This document shows, piece by piece, positions 1 through 6,992 of a DNA stretch of 16,991 nt (position 1 is the first letter of the stretch; each line of letters begins with the position of its first letter). This stretch comes from CBDUQN01 sp965369375 (GTDB lineage: Bacteria > Krumholzibacteriota > Krumholzibacteriia > Krumholzibacteriales > Krumholzibacteriaceae). A program made the position numbers and the translations under genes. Location: positions 1 to 16,991 of the forward strand of contig CBDUQN010000066.1 in assembly GCA_965369375.1 (NCBI GenBank). The letters run 5' to 3'. The notes below the pieces were generated by a model. That model was given only the letters and a program-made list of their open reading frames with translations, did not search any database and was not told where the DNA came from.

Positions 1-1690
1 TATTGTTATTGCTCCCACTCATCACCAACTCGACCGCTACATTGGGTACAGGATTACCGTTGTAATCAAGTGCCGTCACCGTGATGGTCGAGGGATCAGT
101 CCCATTGGCCGTCACCGTACCGGGAACCGCTCCTATCGTCGACGGACCCCAATGGGGAGGACCAGGATCAAAGACTATCTGCACACTGTCGTTTCCCAGA
201 TCACCGGCGATCCGTGCACGCACCCACTTCGTCTCGGCATAGAGGGATCTCACCCAACCGGTCGCAACGCCATTGGCATCCGTCAAATCAGCGGGTTGGG
301 TATAGCCGTTCTCATCGCCGCTCATATAGAGCGTCACCGGAATGCCGGGCACAGAATTGCTGAATTCATCCAGCACCGTCACCGTGACCATCGCTGAATC
401 ATTCCAGTCGGCCACTACATCCGGCTTATCACTCTCAACGCTGGATACATCGAGATCGGGAAGTCCGGGCTCGAAATCCACCGAAGCGGTATTGGTGACC
501 AACACACCATCGAGGCGCGCACTCACAACCTTTGTCTCGGCACGCGTAGAGCGTACCTTTCCCGTCGCAATCCCATCCGCTCCCGTCACCGCTACCGGAT
601 CGGTGATGTTGTTATCGCTGCCGCTCATAAACAGTGTCACCGTAACCCCGGGAACGGGATTGCTGTTCGAATCGAAGGCTGTCACCGTGACGGTCGAAGA
701 ATCAATATCATCAGCCGTCACCGTCGTCGGAAGCGCAACTACCATCGTCACATCCACATCGACAGGACCCGGCTCAAAAGTTACCAGAACACTGTCGGTG
801 CCCAACGACCCGCCATCAACTCGCGCCCGAACCCACTTCATCTCAGCAACCGTAGAGCGTACCTCTCCCGTCGTCACACCAAAGGCATTCGTCACCGCTA
901 CAGGTTGGGTGATATTGTTATTGCTCCCACTCATCACCAACTCGACCGTAACCCCGGGAATAGGGTTCGAGTACGCATCCAACGCAGTCACCGTGATCGT
1001 CGAATAATCAGAGTTATCAGCAGTCACCGTCAGCGGTACCGCACCTATCGACGATGGGCCCCAATCGGGATCCCCTGGTATAAAATCCACCACTGCAGTG
1101 CTGTCGGCCAAAACCCCATCGAGCCGCGCGCTCACATACTTCGTCTCAGCATACGTAGAATATACCGAACCCCACGCAATGCCATCCGCCCCCGTCACCC
1201 CTACAGGCTGGTTGATACCGGGATCGGTGCCGGTCATCTCGAGCGTCACCGTAACCCCGGGTACCGGATTACCGTTGTAATCACGCGCAGTCACCGTGAC
1301 TATCGAAAGATCGGATCCATTCGCAGTCAGCGTCGTGGGAGCGGCATCTACCAGCGAATAACCCTCATCGACGGGACCTGCCTCAAAGATAATCTGAACA
1401 CTGTCGTTGCTTAGCGGACCGCCATTGAGCCGCGCCCTCACCCACTTCGTCTCCGCATAGAGGGACCTCACCGAACCTGTCGCCTTCCCATTGGCACCCG
1501 TCAATTCAGTAGGTTGGACATAGTCGTTCTCCTCGCCGCTCATATACAGCGTCACCGCAATGCCGGGCACCGGGTTGCTGTACTGATCATACACCGTCAC
1601 CGTGATCCCCGCTAAACTCCAGTCGGCCACCACATGAGTCGTATCACTATCAACGGTTGTAAAATCATGGTTGGGGGAGCCGGCAATAAC
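1..1690 (-). repeat. Tandem ~303/306-bp coding repeats (Ig-like domains)
   Basis: The conserved segment encoding 'AETKWVxARL' recurs with its anchor base at 1445, 1139, 836, 530 and 227. The spacings are 306, 303, 306 and 303 bp (102, 101, 102 and 101 codons), and a sixth partial unit reaches the left edge. The units differ in similarity: 1 and 5 share 'VVADW' and 'LYMSGxEN', while 3 and 6 share 'WGPSxIGAVP'. Bases 1-36 are identical to 913-948, a 912-bp offset equal to three units. Confidence 0.9.
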
Positions 1691-2200
1691 ATTCAATGTA
1701 GGGGAAGAAGCGATCGGCTGCGGATCCGTACCCTCAGGGTCGGATTCAATGAAAAACGCTACACCGGTAGTCGAAAAGGTCGGCGCCTGCGCGCGCCCCA
1801 AGGCGCTCACTGACTGGTCTCCGTATACGATGGTCACCGTTTCGCCGACTTCGAGCGTATCGATTGTCACCAGAATGATCTGCCCGCCGGTGCTGAAAGG
1901 GGGATTTCCGTCAGGGTATGTTGCCGTTACGAAGCCGGCGGTGGATCCGTCAGAATTCTGCGGAGCGGTCCATCCGGCCGGAATCATGAGCTCGATCCTA
2001 CCATTGGAGAATGTATCTGCGGCCGTATAGGTAAATGTCCACGTTCCGAGCGATCCAACCACGACATCGGCCGTGGGAGCGATCGTCGCCGTGCCGCTGC
2101 CCTGCTGAGCGAGCGCCTGCCCCGAAACACAGAGGGACAACGCTACAAAGAGGCACGTCAGAAGTAAACGCGTGCGTTTCCCGGGAGCCACCCACTCCAT
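1..2200 (-). CDS. Surface protein with tandem Ig-like (Big_1/invasin-like) repeats, 3' end outside window
   Basis: An open frame runs from the ATG at 2200 to the left edge without a stop (about 733 codons visible). The start shown gives a good signal peptide: a basic GKRTR stretch, a hydrophobic core, and likely cleavage after residue 31 (QALA/QQG). In-frame ATGs at 2227 and 2239 would only lengthen the n-region, and no start has a well-placed ribosome site. Residues ~33-165 form a beta-rich N-terminal domain with an 'IELMIPAGWT' segment, seen in large secreted proteins of candidate phyla. Five full Ig-like repeats and part of a sixth follow, each with a 'VTVTxxDxxxNPVPGVxVTL.MSG' core and a 'TGxVRSxxAETKWVxARL' end, resembling bacterial Ig-like group 1 (invasin/intimin) domains. 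A structural, adhesive or stalk role at the cell surface is inferred. The C-terminus and any anchor are not visible. Confidence 0.85.
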   Translation of the reverse strand, partial: MEWVAPGKRTRLLLTCLFVALSLCVSGQALAQQGSGTATIAPTADVVVGSLGTWTFTYTAADTFSNGRIELMIPAGWTAPQNSDGSTAGFVTATYPDGNPPFSTGGQIILVTIDTLEVGETVTIVYGDQSVSALGRAQAPTFSTTGVAFFIESDPEGTDPQPIASSPTLNVIAGSPNHDFTTVDSDTTHVVADWSLAGITVTVYDQYSNPVPGIAVTLYMSGEENDYVQPTELTGANGKATGSVRSLYAETKWVRARLNGGPLSNDSVQIIFEAGPVDEGYSLVDAAPTTLTANGSDLSIVTVTARDYNGNPVPGVTVTLEMTGTDPGINQPVGVTGADGIAWGSVYSTYAETKYVSARLDGVLADSTAVVDFIPGDPDWGPSSIGAVPLTVTADNSDYSTITVTALDAYSNPIPGVTVELVMSGSNNNITQPVAVTNAFGVTTGEVRSTVAEMKWVRARVDGGSLGTDSVLVTFEPGPVDVDVTMVVALPTTVTADDIDSSTVTVTAFDSNSNPVPGVTVTLFMSGSDNNITDPVAVTGADGIATGKVRSTRAETKVVSARLDGVLVTNTASVDFEPGLPDLDVSSVESDKPDVVADWNDSAMVTVTVLDEFSNSVPGIPVTLYMSGDENGYTQPADLTDANGVATGWVRSLYAETKWVRARIAGDLGNDSVQIVFDPGPPHWGPSTIGAVPGTVTANGTDPSTITVTALDYNGNPVPNVAVELVMSGSNNN

Positions 2201-2369
2201 ATTCCTGGCACCGTATCGATTATACATATTCACCATCATTCACAAATTCGGGCAAGGCATGTGCCAAGCGTTTCTCTCGATTAGCGTTAAGTTCTCACCC
2301 CACTCTTGATTGCATCGCCACACCGCATACTCGAGCCGCTGAAATCAAGAGCAATACCGGTTCTTTCCT

Positions 2370-2387
2370 ATTGGAATAATTTCCAAT
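2370..2387. promoter_or_regulatory. 7-bp inverted repeat in the leader region
   Basis: ATTGGAA and TTCCAAT flank a 4-base spacer (taat). The element lies within the possible leader of the Ig-repeat gene, about 170 bp before its start. It could be an operator or a weak hairpin. No poly-U follows, so it is not an intrinsic terminator. Confidence 0.2.
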
Positions 2388-2501
2388 TAGTTACAGGTTT
2401 ATTAACACGCTCGTGATTTCAGTTCTTATCCATCCACCTCGCATTTTTGCGGGGAAACTATTATATATAAAAATCCTTCAAAATAGAAGAAAAAACATGT
2501 C

Positions 2502-2513
2502 ATTCTATAGAAT
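2502..2513. promoter_or_regulatory. Perfect 12-bp palindrome over the candidate -10 box
   Basis: ATTCTATAGAAT is fully self-complementary and overlaps the candidate -10 hexamer at 2509-2514, where a repressor operator could sit. It is AT-rich and short, so chance is possible. Confidence 0.25.
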
Positions 2514-2537
2514 AGCACAAATCGCAGCAAAATGCAA
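2509..2537 (-). promoter_or_regulatory. Candidate sigma70-type promoter for the Ig-repeat gene
   Basis: On the minus strand, TTGCAT (2537-2532) and TATTCT (2514-2509) are separated by 17 bp. TG one base before the -10 box gives an extended -10 context. Transcription from here would leave a leader of about 300 nt before the ATG at 2200. The consensus match is partial (4 of 6 bases at -10). Confidence 0.35.
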
Positions 2538-2540
2538 TAC

Positions 2541-2554
2541 TGACAAATTCGTCA
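2541..2554. promoter_or_regulatory. Imperfect palindrome TGAC-N6-GTCA upstream of the candidate -35
   Basis: TGACAAATTCGTCA is an inverted repeat (6 of 7 base pairs) ending just upstream of the candidate -35 box at 2532-2537. This is a plausible position for an activator site. No regulator is encoded in the window, so this is only suggestive. Confidence 0.25.
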
Positions 2555-2615
2555 ACACTTTGCCATTAAATGCCTTATGCTCAAGGGGGGGGCGTATGTT
2601 CGTGGACTGCCGCGA

Positions 2616-3008
2616 CTATTCGACGATGAAGATCGAATTGAATCCCCCGAAACCGTCCTCGACCTTTTGAGGATTGGTCGGATCCGAGATCCATTTCTTC
2701 TCGTCGAGGAGAAACTTGTACTCGTAACGGCCGGCGGGCAGGGGAATTACAATGGACCAGAGGCCGTTTCCCTCGTGATCGTATAGCGGATCCGCGATAG
2801 TCGACCAGTTGTTGAGGTCACCCACCAGATGCACCTTCTTGGCATCCGGTTCATACAGCGAGAAGCGAACCCCTCCCTCGACCATCTTCGTTCCCATTTC
2901 CTCGGACCCACCCTGTCCCATCTGGGGCGTTCGGGGGGCGCAACCGGCAAGGAATATCAATGTGCCCGCCGCGAATAGTGCAAGAATGCCTTTTCGATAA
3001 TCGCTCAT
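2616..3008 (-). CDS. Lipoprotein with a single AMPK-type glycogen-binding (CBM48/E-set) domain
   Basis: This 130-residue protein starts at the ATG at 3008. A TTG nine bases upstream would overlap the previous stop and is less likely. The N-terminus is a lipoprotein signal with a canonical lipobox LAGC (Cys23), and +2 is Ala, compatible with outer-membrane sorting. Residues ~46-130 are one CBM48-like domain: 'VHLVGDLNNWS', 'GRYEYKF', 'KKWISDP' and 'FNSIF'. Aligned by eye to the AMPK beta glycogen-binding domain, the sugar-contact positions are kept (Trp68, Lys98, Trp106, Asn124). CBM48 domains normally bind alpha-1,4-glucans inside cells; here the module is alone and anchored to the envelope. 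The gene follows the upstream lipoprotein gene after 5 bp, so the two are very likely co-transcribed. The ligand is inferred, not shown. Confidence 0.85.
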   Translation of the reverse strand: MSDYRKGILALFAAGTLIFLAGCAPRTPQMGQGGSEEMGTKMVEGGVRFSLYEPDAKKVHLVGDLNNWSTIADPLYDHEGNGLWSIVIPLPAGRYEYKFLLDEKKWISDPTNPQKVEDGFGGFNSIFIVE

Positions 3009-3013
3009 TGTTT

Positions 3014-3403
3014 TCAAGGCAGAATTATCAACAGGTTTGCCTTCCCTCCTCTCCCATCGTCGACTACTCTCGAATTGCCCGGGTCGAGAACCCAGCTCGT
3101 TTCATTGATGACGAACCGGTAACGGTAACGGCCGGGCTCGAACGTTACCGTCGTTTCCCAGATGCCGCTCTCATCATCGAACTCCATCAGGCCGACGAGC
3201 ACCTCTCCGCCCTCCGCATCTCCCTCGGCCCAGTTGTTTCCCGGCCAGTCCCCCGCTACCTGTACGGTCCTGGCCGATGCACTCTTCAGCCGAAACGTCA
3301 CCACGCCGCTATCGATGAGCGGCGAATCCATGGTCCCCGCGAGATACCGTCCACAGGAGACATTCACCAAAAGGAGAACCAATATAAGCAAAAAGCGTTT
3401 CAT
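3014..3403 (-). CDS. Second CBM48-like lipoprotein
   Basis: This 129-residue protein starts at the ATG at 3403. An upstream in-frame ATG at 3475 is rejected because it would bury the signal peptide behind 24 residues. The start gives MKRF plus a leucine-rich core ending in VNVSC (Cys17). The -3 Asn makes the lipobox non-canonical, so lipidation is probable rather than certain. Residues ~33-129 are a CBM48/E-set domain with 'VQVAGDW', 'GNNW' (Trp58), 'GRYRYRF', 'SWVLDP' (Trp104) and 'ANLLI' (Asn123). The lysine of the AMPK-type binding site is replaced by Arg96. The loop before the first Trp is longer than in the neighbouring paralogues, and an acidic insertion (GDAEGGE) follows it. The stop lies 5 bp before the next lipoprotein ATG. 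Confidence 0.82.
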   Translation of the reverse strand: MKRFLLILVLLLVNVSCGRYLAGTMDSPLIDSGVVTFRLKSASARTVQVAGDWPGNNWAEGDAEGGEVLVGLMEFDDESGIWETTVTFEPGRYRYRFVINETSWVLDPGNSRVVDDGRGGKANLLIILP

Positions 3404-3476
3404 TGTACCGCGTCCCGCTTCCGGCGATGCCTCATTGACCGGTGCCGAGACAATGCCATAACCCAGTACATTCAAA

Positions 3477-3560
3477 TGTATCAGAATCGTATGCCTGCTT
3501 CAATTGTTATCATCCACTTGTATCAGAATCGTATGCCTGCTTCAATTGTTATCGTCCACT
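3477..3560. repeat. 42-bp tandem duplication at the 3' end of the barrel-CBM48 gene
   Basis: Bases 3477-3518 and 3519-3560 are direct repeats of 42 bp with one mismatch (position 3512 versus 3554). Read on the minus strand, the first copy encodes the last residues (TITIEAGIRF) and the TGA stop of the 653-residue protein. The second copy repeats the same ending in the same frame just after the stop. Confidence 0.95.
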
Positions 3561-5484
3561 CCTCGGACAGCTCCTCCTCCGCATCCCTGAGGGCGTTCAT
3601 CAGATCCGCTGTGCTCGATGTTTTAAAGACATCGTATAATCCCTGATCGAGCAGATAATTCTCTCTCCCGTAGCCGGAGAAATGGTAGTACCATCGATCG
3701 AAGAGGAACGGATTCACGCCAAACCCGACCGCGTACCAGGATGAGGCGGTAATCTCCCCGTTGAGCGACAGATAAACGTCCAGGAAATCCCTCTTGCCGG
3801 TCCATTCTTCGTGATCGTAATGGATATAGCGAAAATCACACAAGAAATTGAGATGCTTGTGCAGGGGGAACCCCTTGCTCAGCTGCAGCTCCCTCACGAC
3901 CCGGTCCTCGCCGCCCGCATCGCTCCTCTGGAGCAGGGAGATATCGAGCGCCTCCCGGAATGGATACTCGAAATCTTCCTGCTCACCCCACAGAAACGCA
4001 ATTTTCACCTCGTAGAGGCTCGAACTGTACACGAAGGGAAACAAACCGGTGACGAGCTCGTCCCCGTCCAGCCAGAAGTTCATTCTCTGAACCCAGAATA
4101 TCTCTCCAGTATTCATAGCCGAAAAGCTCTCGACCTTCCCGCTCAGGCTGCACCGAAGCTTGTCGACCATTACACTGACGCCGCCGAGCATTTCATCGTG
4201 GATCCCGTCCGGCCTGCCCTCCCTGAATCGCCCCTCTCCCTCGAGGGTCGTTTGAATGTACGCGAGACGAAGCCCCAGCGCATTCTCGCGAAATTCAATC
4301 CCCGTGTAGAACCGGTGCCCCCTCTCCCAGATCTGATTGAGCTCCCCAATCGATTCGGTCCCGCCGGAATCATCGATGCATCTCTCCCGGGCGCTGAGAA
4401 ACGTGTTCCCCCAGATATACTCGACATCCAGCGTCACATTGCCGCCGGTGATGTTTACCAGAAGACCGTTGAAGAAATCCTTCTCGTATCCACGGTATGT
4501 ATAGTCATCGATCCCGTGGAGATTCCATGCCCCCTTCTTGGGCCTGTGATCGCGGCGGAAGAGATACGAAAGCTTGATCGCGCCGAAATCCCTTCCGAGA
4601 GACAGGCCGATCAGATCCGAATCGGTAAGGTCCCTGTCGTTGAAGGGGCTCTGAGCGACACAGAGGGCGGTGGTATCCGGATCGCTCTCGAGACCGCTCC
4701 GGTACCCTTGAATCCTGCTCGCATAGAACAGATTCGTTTCCAGGCCGAGCGGCATCGTGCCTTTGAAACCGGTCCCCCTGCAGAAGAGGCTCAACGGATA
4801 GTCATAGGGGCCGACAAGACCGAAAAGTGAGACCGGATCGTCGAGACCGAGATCCCTCGAGCGATAGAATGCGCCGAGCAGTCCCCGGTCGAACTTATAC
4901 CCGGCCGATCCTCTCAGAAGGAACGCTTTTCCGTTGGCCGCTCCGGACTCAGGCACATCGTATTCGAATCCAAAATCGAGATCCAGCAGCGCGCGCTCAT
5001 TTACCGTTCCGAGCACATGACCGCCGAAGAGCAGCGACCCCCTGTCCCGGCCGGCGAGGAGATAGGCGCGCCCGGAGAACGTGCTCTCTACGGTCCTGAC
5101 AAAACCCGCCATATCGACCGTTTCGCTGTAAACGATCTGGTACACGCCCTCTGTCTCCCTGAGAATGAAATACGAATTGCCGCCACCATCCACATAGCGG
5201 TTATCCGGATCGGAAATCGAGACGCCGTCGGCGAGAAAACGGTAGCGGTAACGTCCGGGAAGAAGAAACAGTCGTATCTCGAAAACGCCGTCAACGAGGG
5301 CCAGCCGGTCGATGGTCGGGTTCCAACCGTTGAAATCCCCGACGAGAAAGACCTTCTCGGCATCCTTCTTCTCCAGTCTGAAGATCACTTCCTCCTCGTC
5401 CAGAGTTACCGAAGCGCCCGACCGCCCCCACAAGGATACGAGGATCATCAGAGCGGAAAGAGTTATTTTGATCGCTGTTTTCAT
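3523..5484 (-). CDS. Outer-membrane beta-barrel-like protein with N-terminal CBM48/E-set domain
   Basis: This 653-residue protein starts at the ATG at 5484, 5 bp after the previous stop. Residues 1-~24 are a signal peptide (MKTAIKI, hydrophobic core, SGAS). Residues ~27-108 are a CBM48-like domain with 'VFLVGDFNGWN' (Trp54), 'GRYRYRF', 'SDPDN' and 'GNSYFIL' (Asn103). The second binding-site Trp is missing (DGVSIS) and the Lys is Arg82, so sugar binding may be weakened. Residues ~150-653 are rich in alternating aromatic and glycine strands and end in 'WTITIEAGIRF', whose terminal Phe fits the beta-signal read by the BAM complex. The barrel is therefore probably in the outer membrane, with the N-terminal domain likely periplasmic. 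The domain is paralogous to those in the two lipoproteins just downstream. No named family is recognised for the barrel part. Confidence 0.8.
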   Translation of the reverse strand: MKTAIKITLSALMILVSLWGRSGASVTLDEEEVIFRLEKKDAEKVFLVGDFNGWNPTIDRLALVDGVFEIRLFLLPGRYRYRFLADGVSISDPDNRYVDGGGNSYFILRETEGVYQIVYSETVDMAGFVRTVESTFSGRAYLLAGRDRGSLLFGGHVLGTVNERALLDLDFGFEYDVPESGAANGKAFLLRGSAGYKFDRGLLGAFYRSRDLGLDDPVSLFGLVGPYDYPLSLFCRGTGFKGTMPLGLETNLFYASRIQGYRSGLESDPDTTALCVAQSPFNDRDLTDSDLIGLSLGRDFGAIKLSYLFRRDHRPKKGAWNLHGIDDYTYRGYEKDFFNGLLVNITGGNVTLDVEYIWGNTFLSARERCIDDSGGTESIGELNQIWERGHRFYTGIEFRENALGLRLAYIQTTLEGEGRFREGRPDGIHDEMLGGVSVMVDKLRCSLSGKVESFSAMNTGEIFWVQRMNFWLDGDELVTGLFPFVYSSSLYEVKIAFLWGEQEDFEYPFREALDISLLQRSDAGGEDRVVRELQLSKGFPLHKHLNFLCDFRYIHYDHEEWTGKRDFLDVYLSLNGEITASSWYAVGFGVNPFLFDRWYYHFSGYGRENYLLDQGLYDVFKTSSTADLMNALRDAEEELSEEWTITIEAGIRF

Positions 5485-5489
5485 AACAT

Positions 5490-6974
5490 CTACAAATCAC
5501 CAAGCCAGATACGCGCGTACATGAGCACCCGCTTCTCCTCATCGGGCGCCGGCACCTCATAGCTGCGATTGAGCATTATATCCCGCTGTCTGTAATCGAA
5601 CGATCCTACTGAAGCACCGAATAGAAAACGCTTCCCCGGCCTGAATTCCGTTCCGATAAAGTAATAGCTTTTTTTCGACTTATGGAGGTACAGCGCTGTT
5701 GTGAAAGTCCACGTCTTCCCGACGTTCATCCCGCCCTCGGCGAAGAATGACAGAACGTTCCCCCCTCCCAGATCATCGAGTCTCGCCGATGTGGTCACCC
5801 TCGTTTTCGCGTTCTCGTCGATCAGTGACAAGACAAGCGAGCCGCGGCGCCCTTCCTCGAGGAAAGCGCTCTGCTTTATCACCAGGTCCCCGATGAAACG
5901 CAATCGTAGTGTCTCGTAGAGGAGTCCATAATCCGCGCGGCCACCCTCCCGTGAAGCGTTTGCCGCATCGATAGAGAAACGGATATCGTAGGTGTGATGC
6001 CTCCACCAGAGGGTCGCGTACAATTCGTCCAGCCCTTCGTCGATCTCTCCCTGGGGATCTATGAACATATCTCCGTAGAAGCGGTAGCCCGGAATAAGGC
6101 CGAGCGAGCCGAAATTGCTCGATCGATACCGCAATCCGAGCAATTCGGCGGAAAATGCATCGGATTCTGATAATACATCACCGGATTGCAGGCCCTCCCA
6201 CCGGCCGCTGCCGGTGCGTGCGAGCTCCGCGACGAGACTGATTCCCTTGAATCTCAGGCCGGCATCCGCTCCCCCCATGACGGCACCCCCATAGGCGGTG
6301 GAACGCGTCTCGGACATCAGAAAGCCGAGCCATCCCACTCTCCCGGCATAGCTTCCGTAGAGGAGGTTGTAGGTGTCACCCCCTCCGTGAAAATACGGAA
6401 GAAACGGATATCCGCCGAATCCGCCGGTGTAATCCCTGAGCGTGGCGCCTGTGAAAGACAGCGCCAGCTTCGAAGGATCACCGAATTCGGCGAGAAATCC
6501 CTCTCCCCTATGATCGATGAACGGCGAATCATTCGATACGAGGGGCAATAGTTTGTTACCTGTTCGGTAGACCTTTTCCCGCAAGAAAATCCTGCCGTCC
6601 AGGATCTCATCACCGAACCTGAATCCCACATGCCCCTGTTCGAGAAAAATCCAGTTCTCGTAATATTCGCTCTGCTCCCCCCGGTATCCCGTAGAGGCCT
6701 TCAGAAAAATGTTGCATTGATGTATGGGACGGTAATCGAACAGGAAGGCGAAACGATCGTGATGCTGCGAGCTCGCCTCCTCATCGTTCCACGGGAAAAT
6801 GCCCGATGTAAAGAGGATATCGAGCCGATTCCTGTAAACCACCGACCAATCGATTGTGCGGATCGAATCCGGCTTCGACTGGGCAATCAGCGCTGAAGAC
6901 CACAGCAAGACCGCGAGCGCTGCCGATATATATATCGGAACGGTATTTCGAATTCTTAAATTCCGCCGTATCAT
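5490..6974 (-). CDS. Exported beta-barrel-like outer-membrane protein, family not recognised
   Basis: This 494-residue protein starts at the ATG at 6974, 18 bp after the PorV-like gene. The N-terminus has basic residues (MIRRNLRIR), a hydrophobic core and an 'ALIAQS' cleavage region. The mature part alternates aromatic and hydrophobic strands with Gly/Asp/Asn turns ('FLKASTGYRG', 'GHVGFRFGD', 'FLFGASVGSFDYR'), as in outer-membrane barrels of 18 or more strands. The C-terminus 'YARIWLGDL' ends in Leu, not the classical Phe. Aromatic-rich glycine patches (GGFGGYPFLPYFHGGG) suggest long loops. The 5-bp spacing to the CBM48-barrel gene suggests joint expression and perhaps a shared complex. No enzymatic motif is seen. 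Wzi-like capsule assembly or another porin-like role is possible but unsupported. Confidence 0.7.
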   Translation of the reverse strand: MIRRNLRIRNTVPIYISAALAVLLWSSALIAQSKPDSIRTIDWSVVYRNRLDILFTSGIFPWNDEEASSQHHDRFAFLFDYRPIHQCNIFLKASTGYRGEQSEYYENWIFLEQGHVGFRFGDEILDGRIFLREKVYRTGNKLLPLVSNDSPFIDHRGEGFLAEFGDPSKLALSFTGATLRDYTGGFGGYPFLPYFHGGGDTYNLLYGSYAGRVGWLGFLMSETRSTAYGGAVMGGADAGLRFKGISLVAELARTGSGRWEGLQSGDVLSESDAFSAELLGLRYRSSNFGSLGLIPGYRFYGDMFIDPQGEIDEGLDELYATLWWRHHTYDIRFSIDAANASREGGRADYGLLYETLRLRFIGDLVIKQSAFLEEGRRGSLVLSLIDENAKTRVTTSARLDDLGGGNVLSFFAEGGMNVGKTWTFTTALYLHKSKKSYYFIGTEFRPGKRFLFGASVGSFDYRQRDIMLNRSYEVPAPDEEKRVLMYARIWLGDL

Positions 6975-6992
6975 AGCACCGTCATCCGCGCA

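Larger units (their letters stand above)
2201..2615. other. Intergenic region, AT-rich, promoter-like, no gene seen
   Basis: This 415-bp gap lies between the Ig-repeat gene and the CBM48 lipoprotein gene. It holds a G8 homopolymer (2585-2592), several palindromes, a candidate minus-strand promoter near 2509-2537, and roughly 300 bp of possible 5' leader. The short plus-strand reading frames here show no family features. I saw no convincing rho-independent terminator for the upstream gene cluster and no riboswitch consensus that I recognise. Confidence 0.6.

Noticed and set aside
342..1007. Plus-strand open frame of 221 codons with Thr/Val-rich repeats
   Set aside because: It mirrors the Ig-like repeats of the minus-strand gene; the repetitive look comes from antisense reading.
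1..1690. CRISPR array suspected from regular repeats
   Set aside because: The period is about 303-306 bp, the units are coding and diverged, and no short repeat-spacer pattern is present.
2585..2592. G8 homopolymer as a phase-variation switch
   Set aside because: It lies about 50 bp upstream of the candidate -35 box and 24 bp after a stop codon, outside any reading frame or promoter spacer, so a switching role is not supported.
3404..3475. Extended N-terminus (start at 3475) for the CBM48 lipoprotein
   Set aside because: It would put 24 non-hydrophobic residues before the lipoprotein signal; the ATG at 3403 fits export better.
3811..4830. Plus-strand open frame of 339 codons inside the barrel-CBM48 gene
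   Set aside because: It lies wholly antisense to a protein with a signal peptide, CBM48 motifs and barrel pattern; its translation has no recognisable domain or signal.
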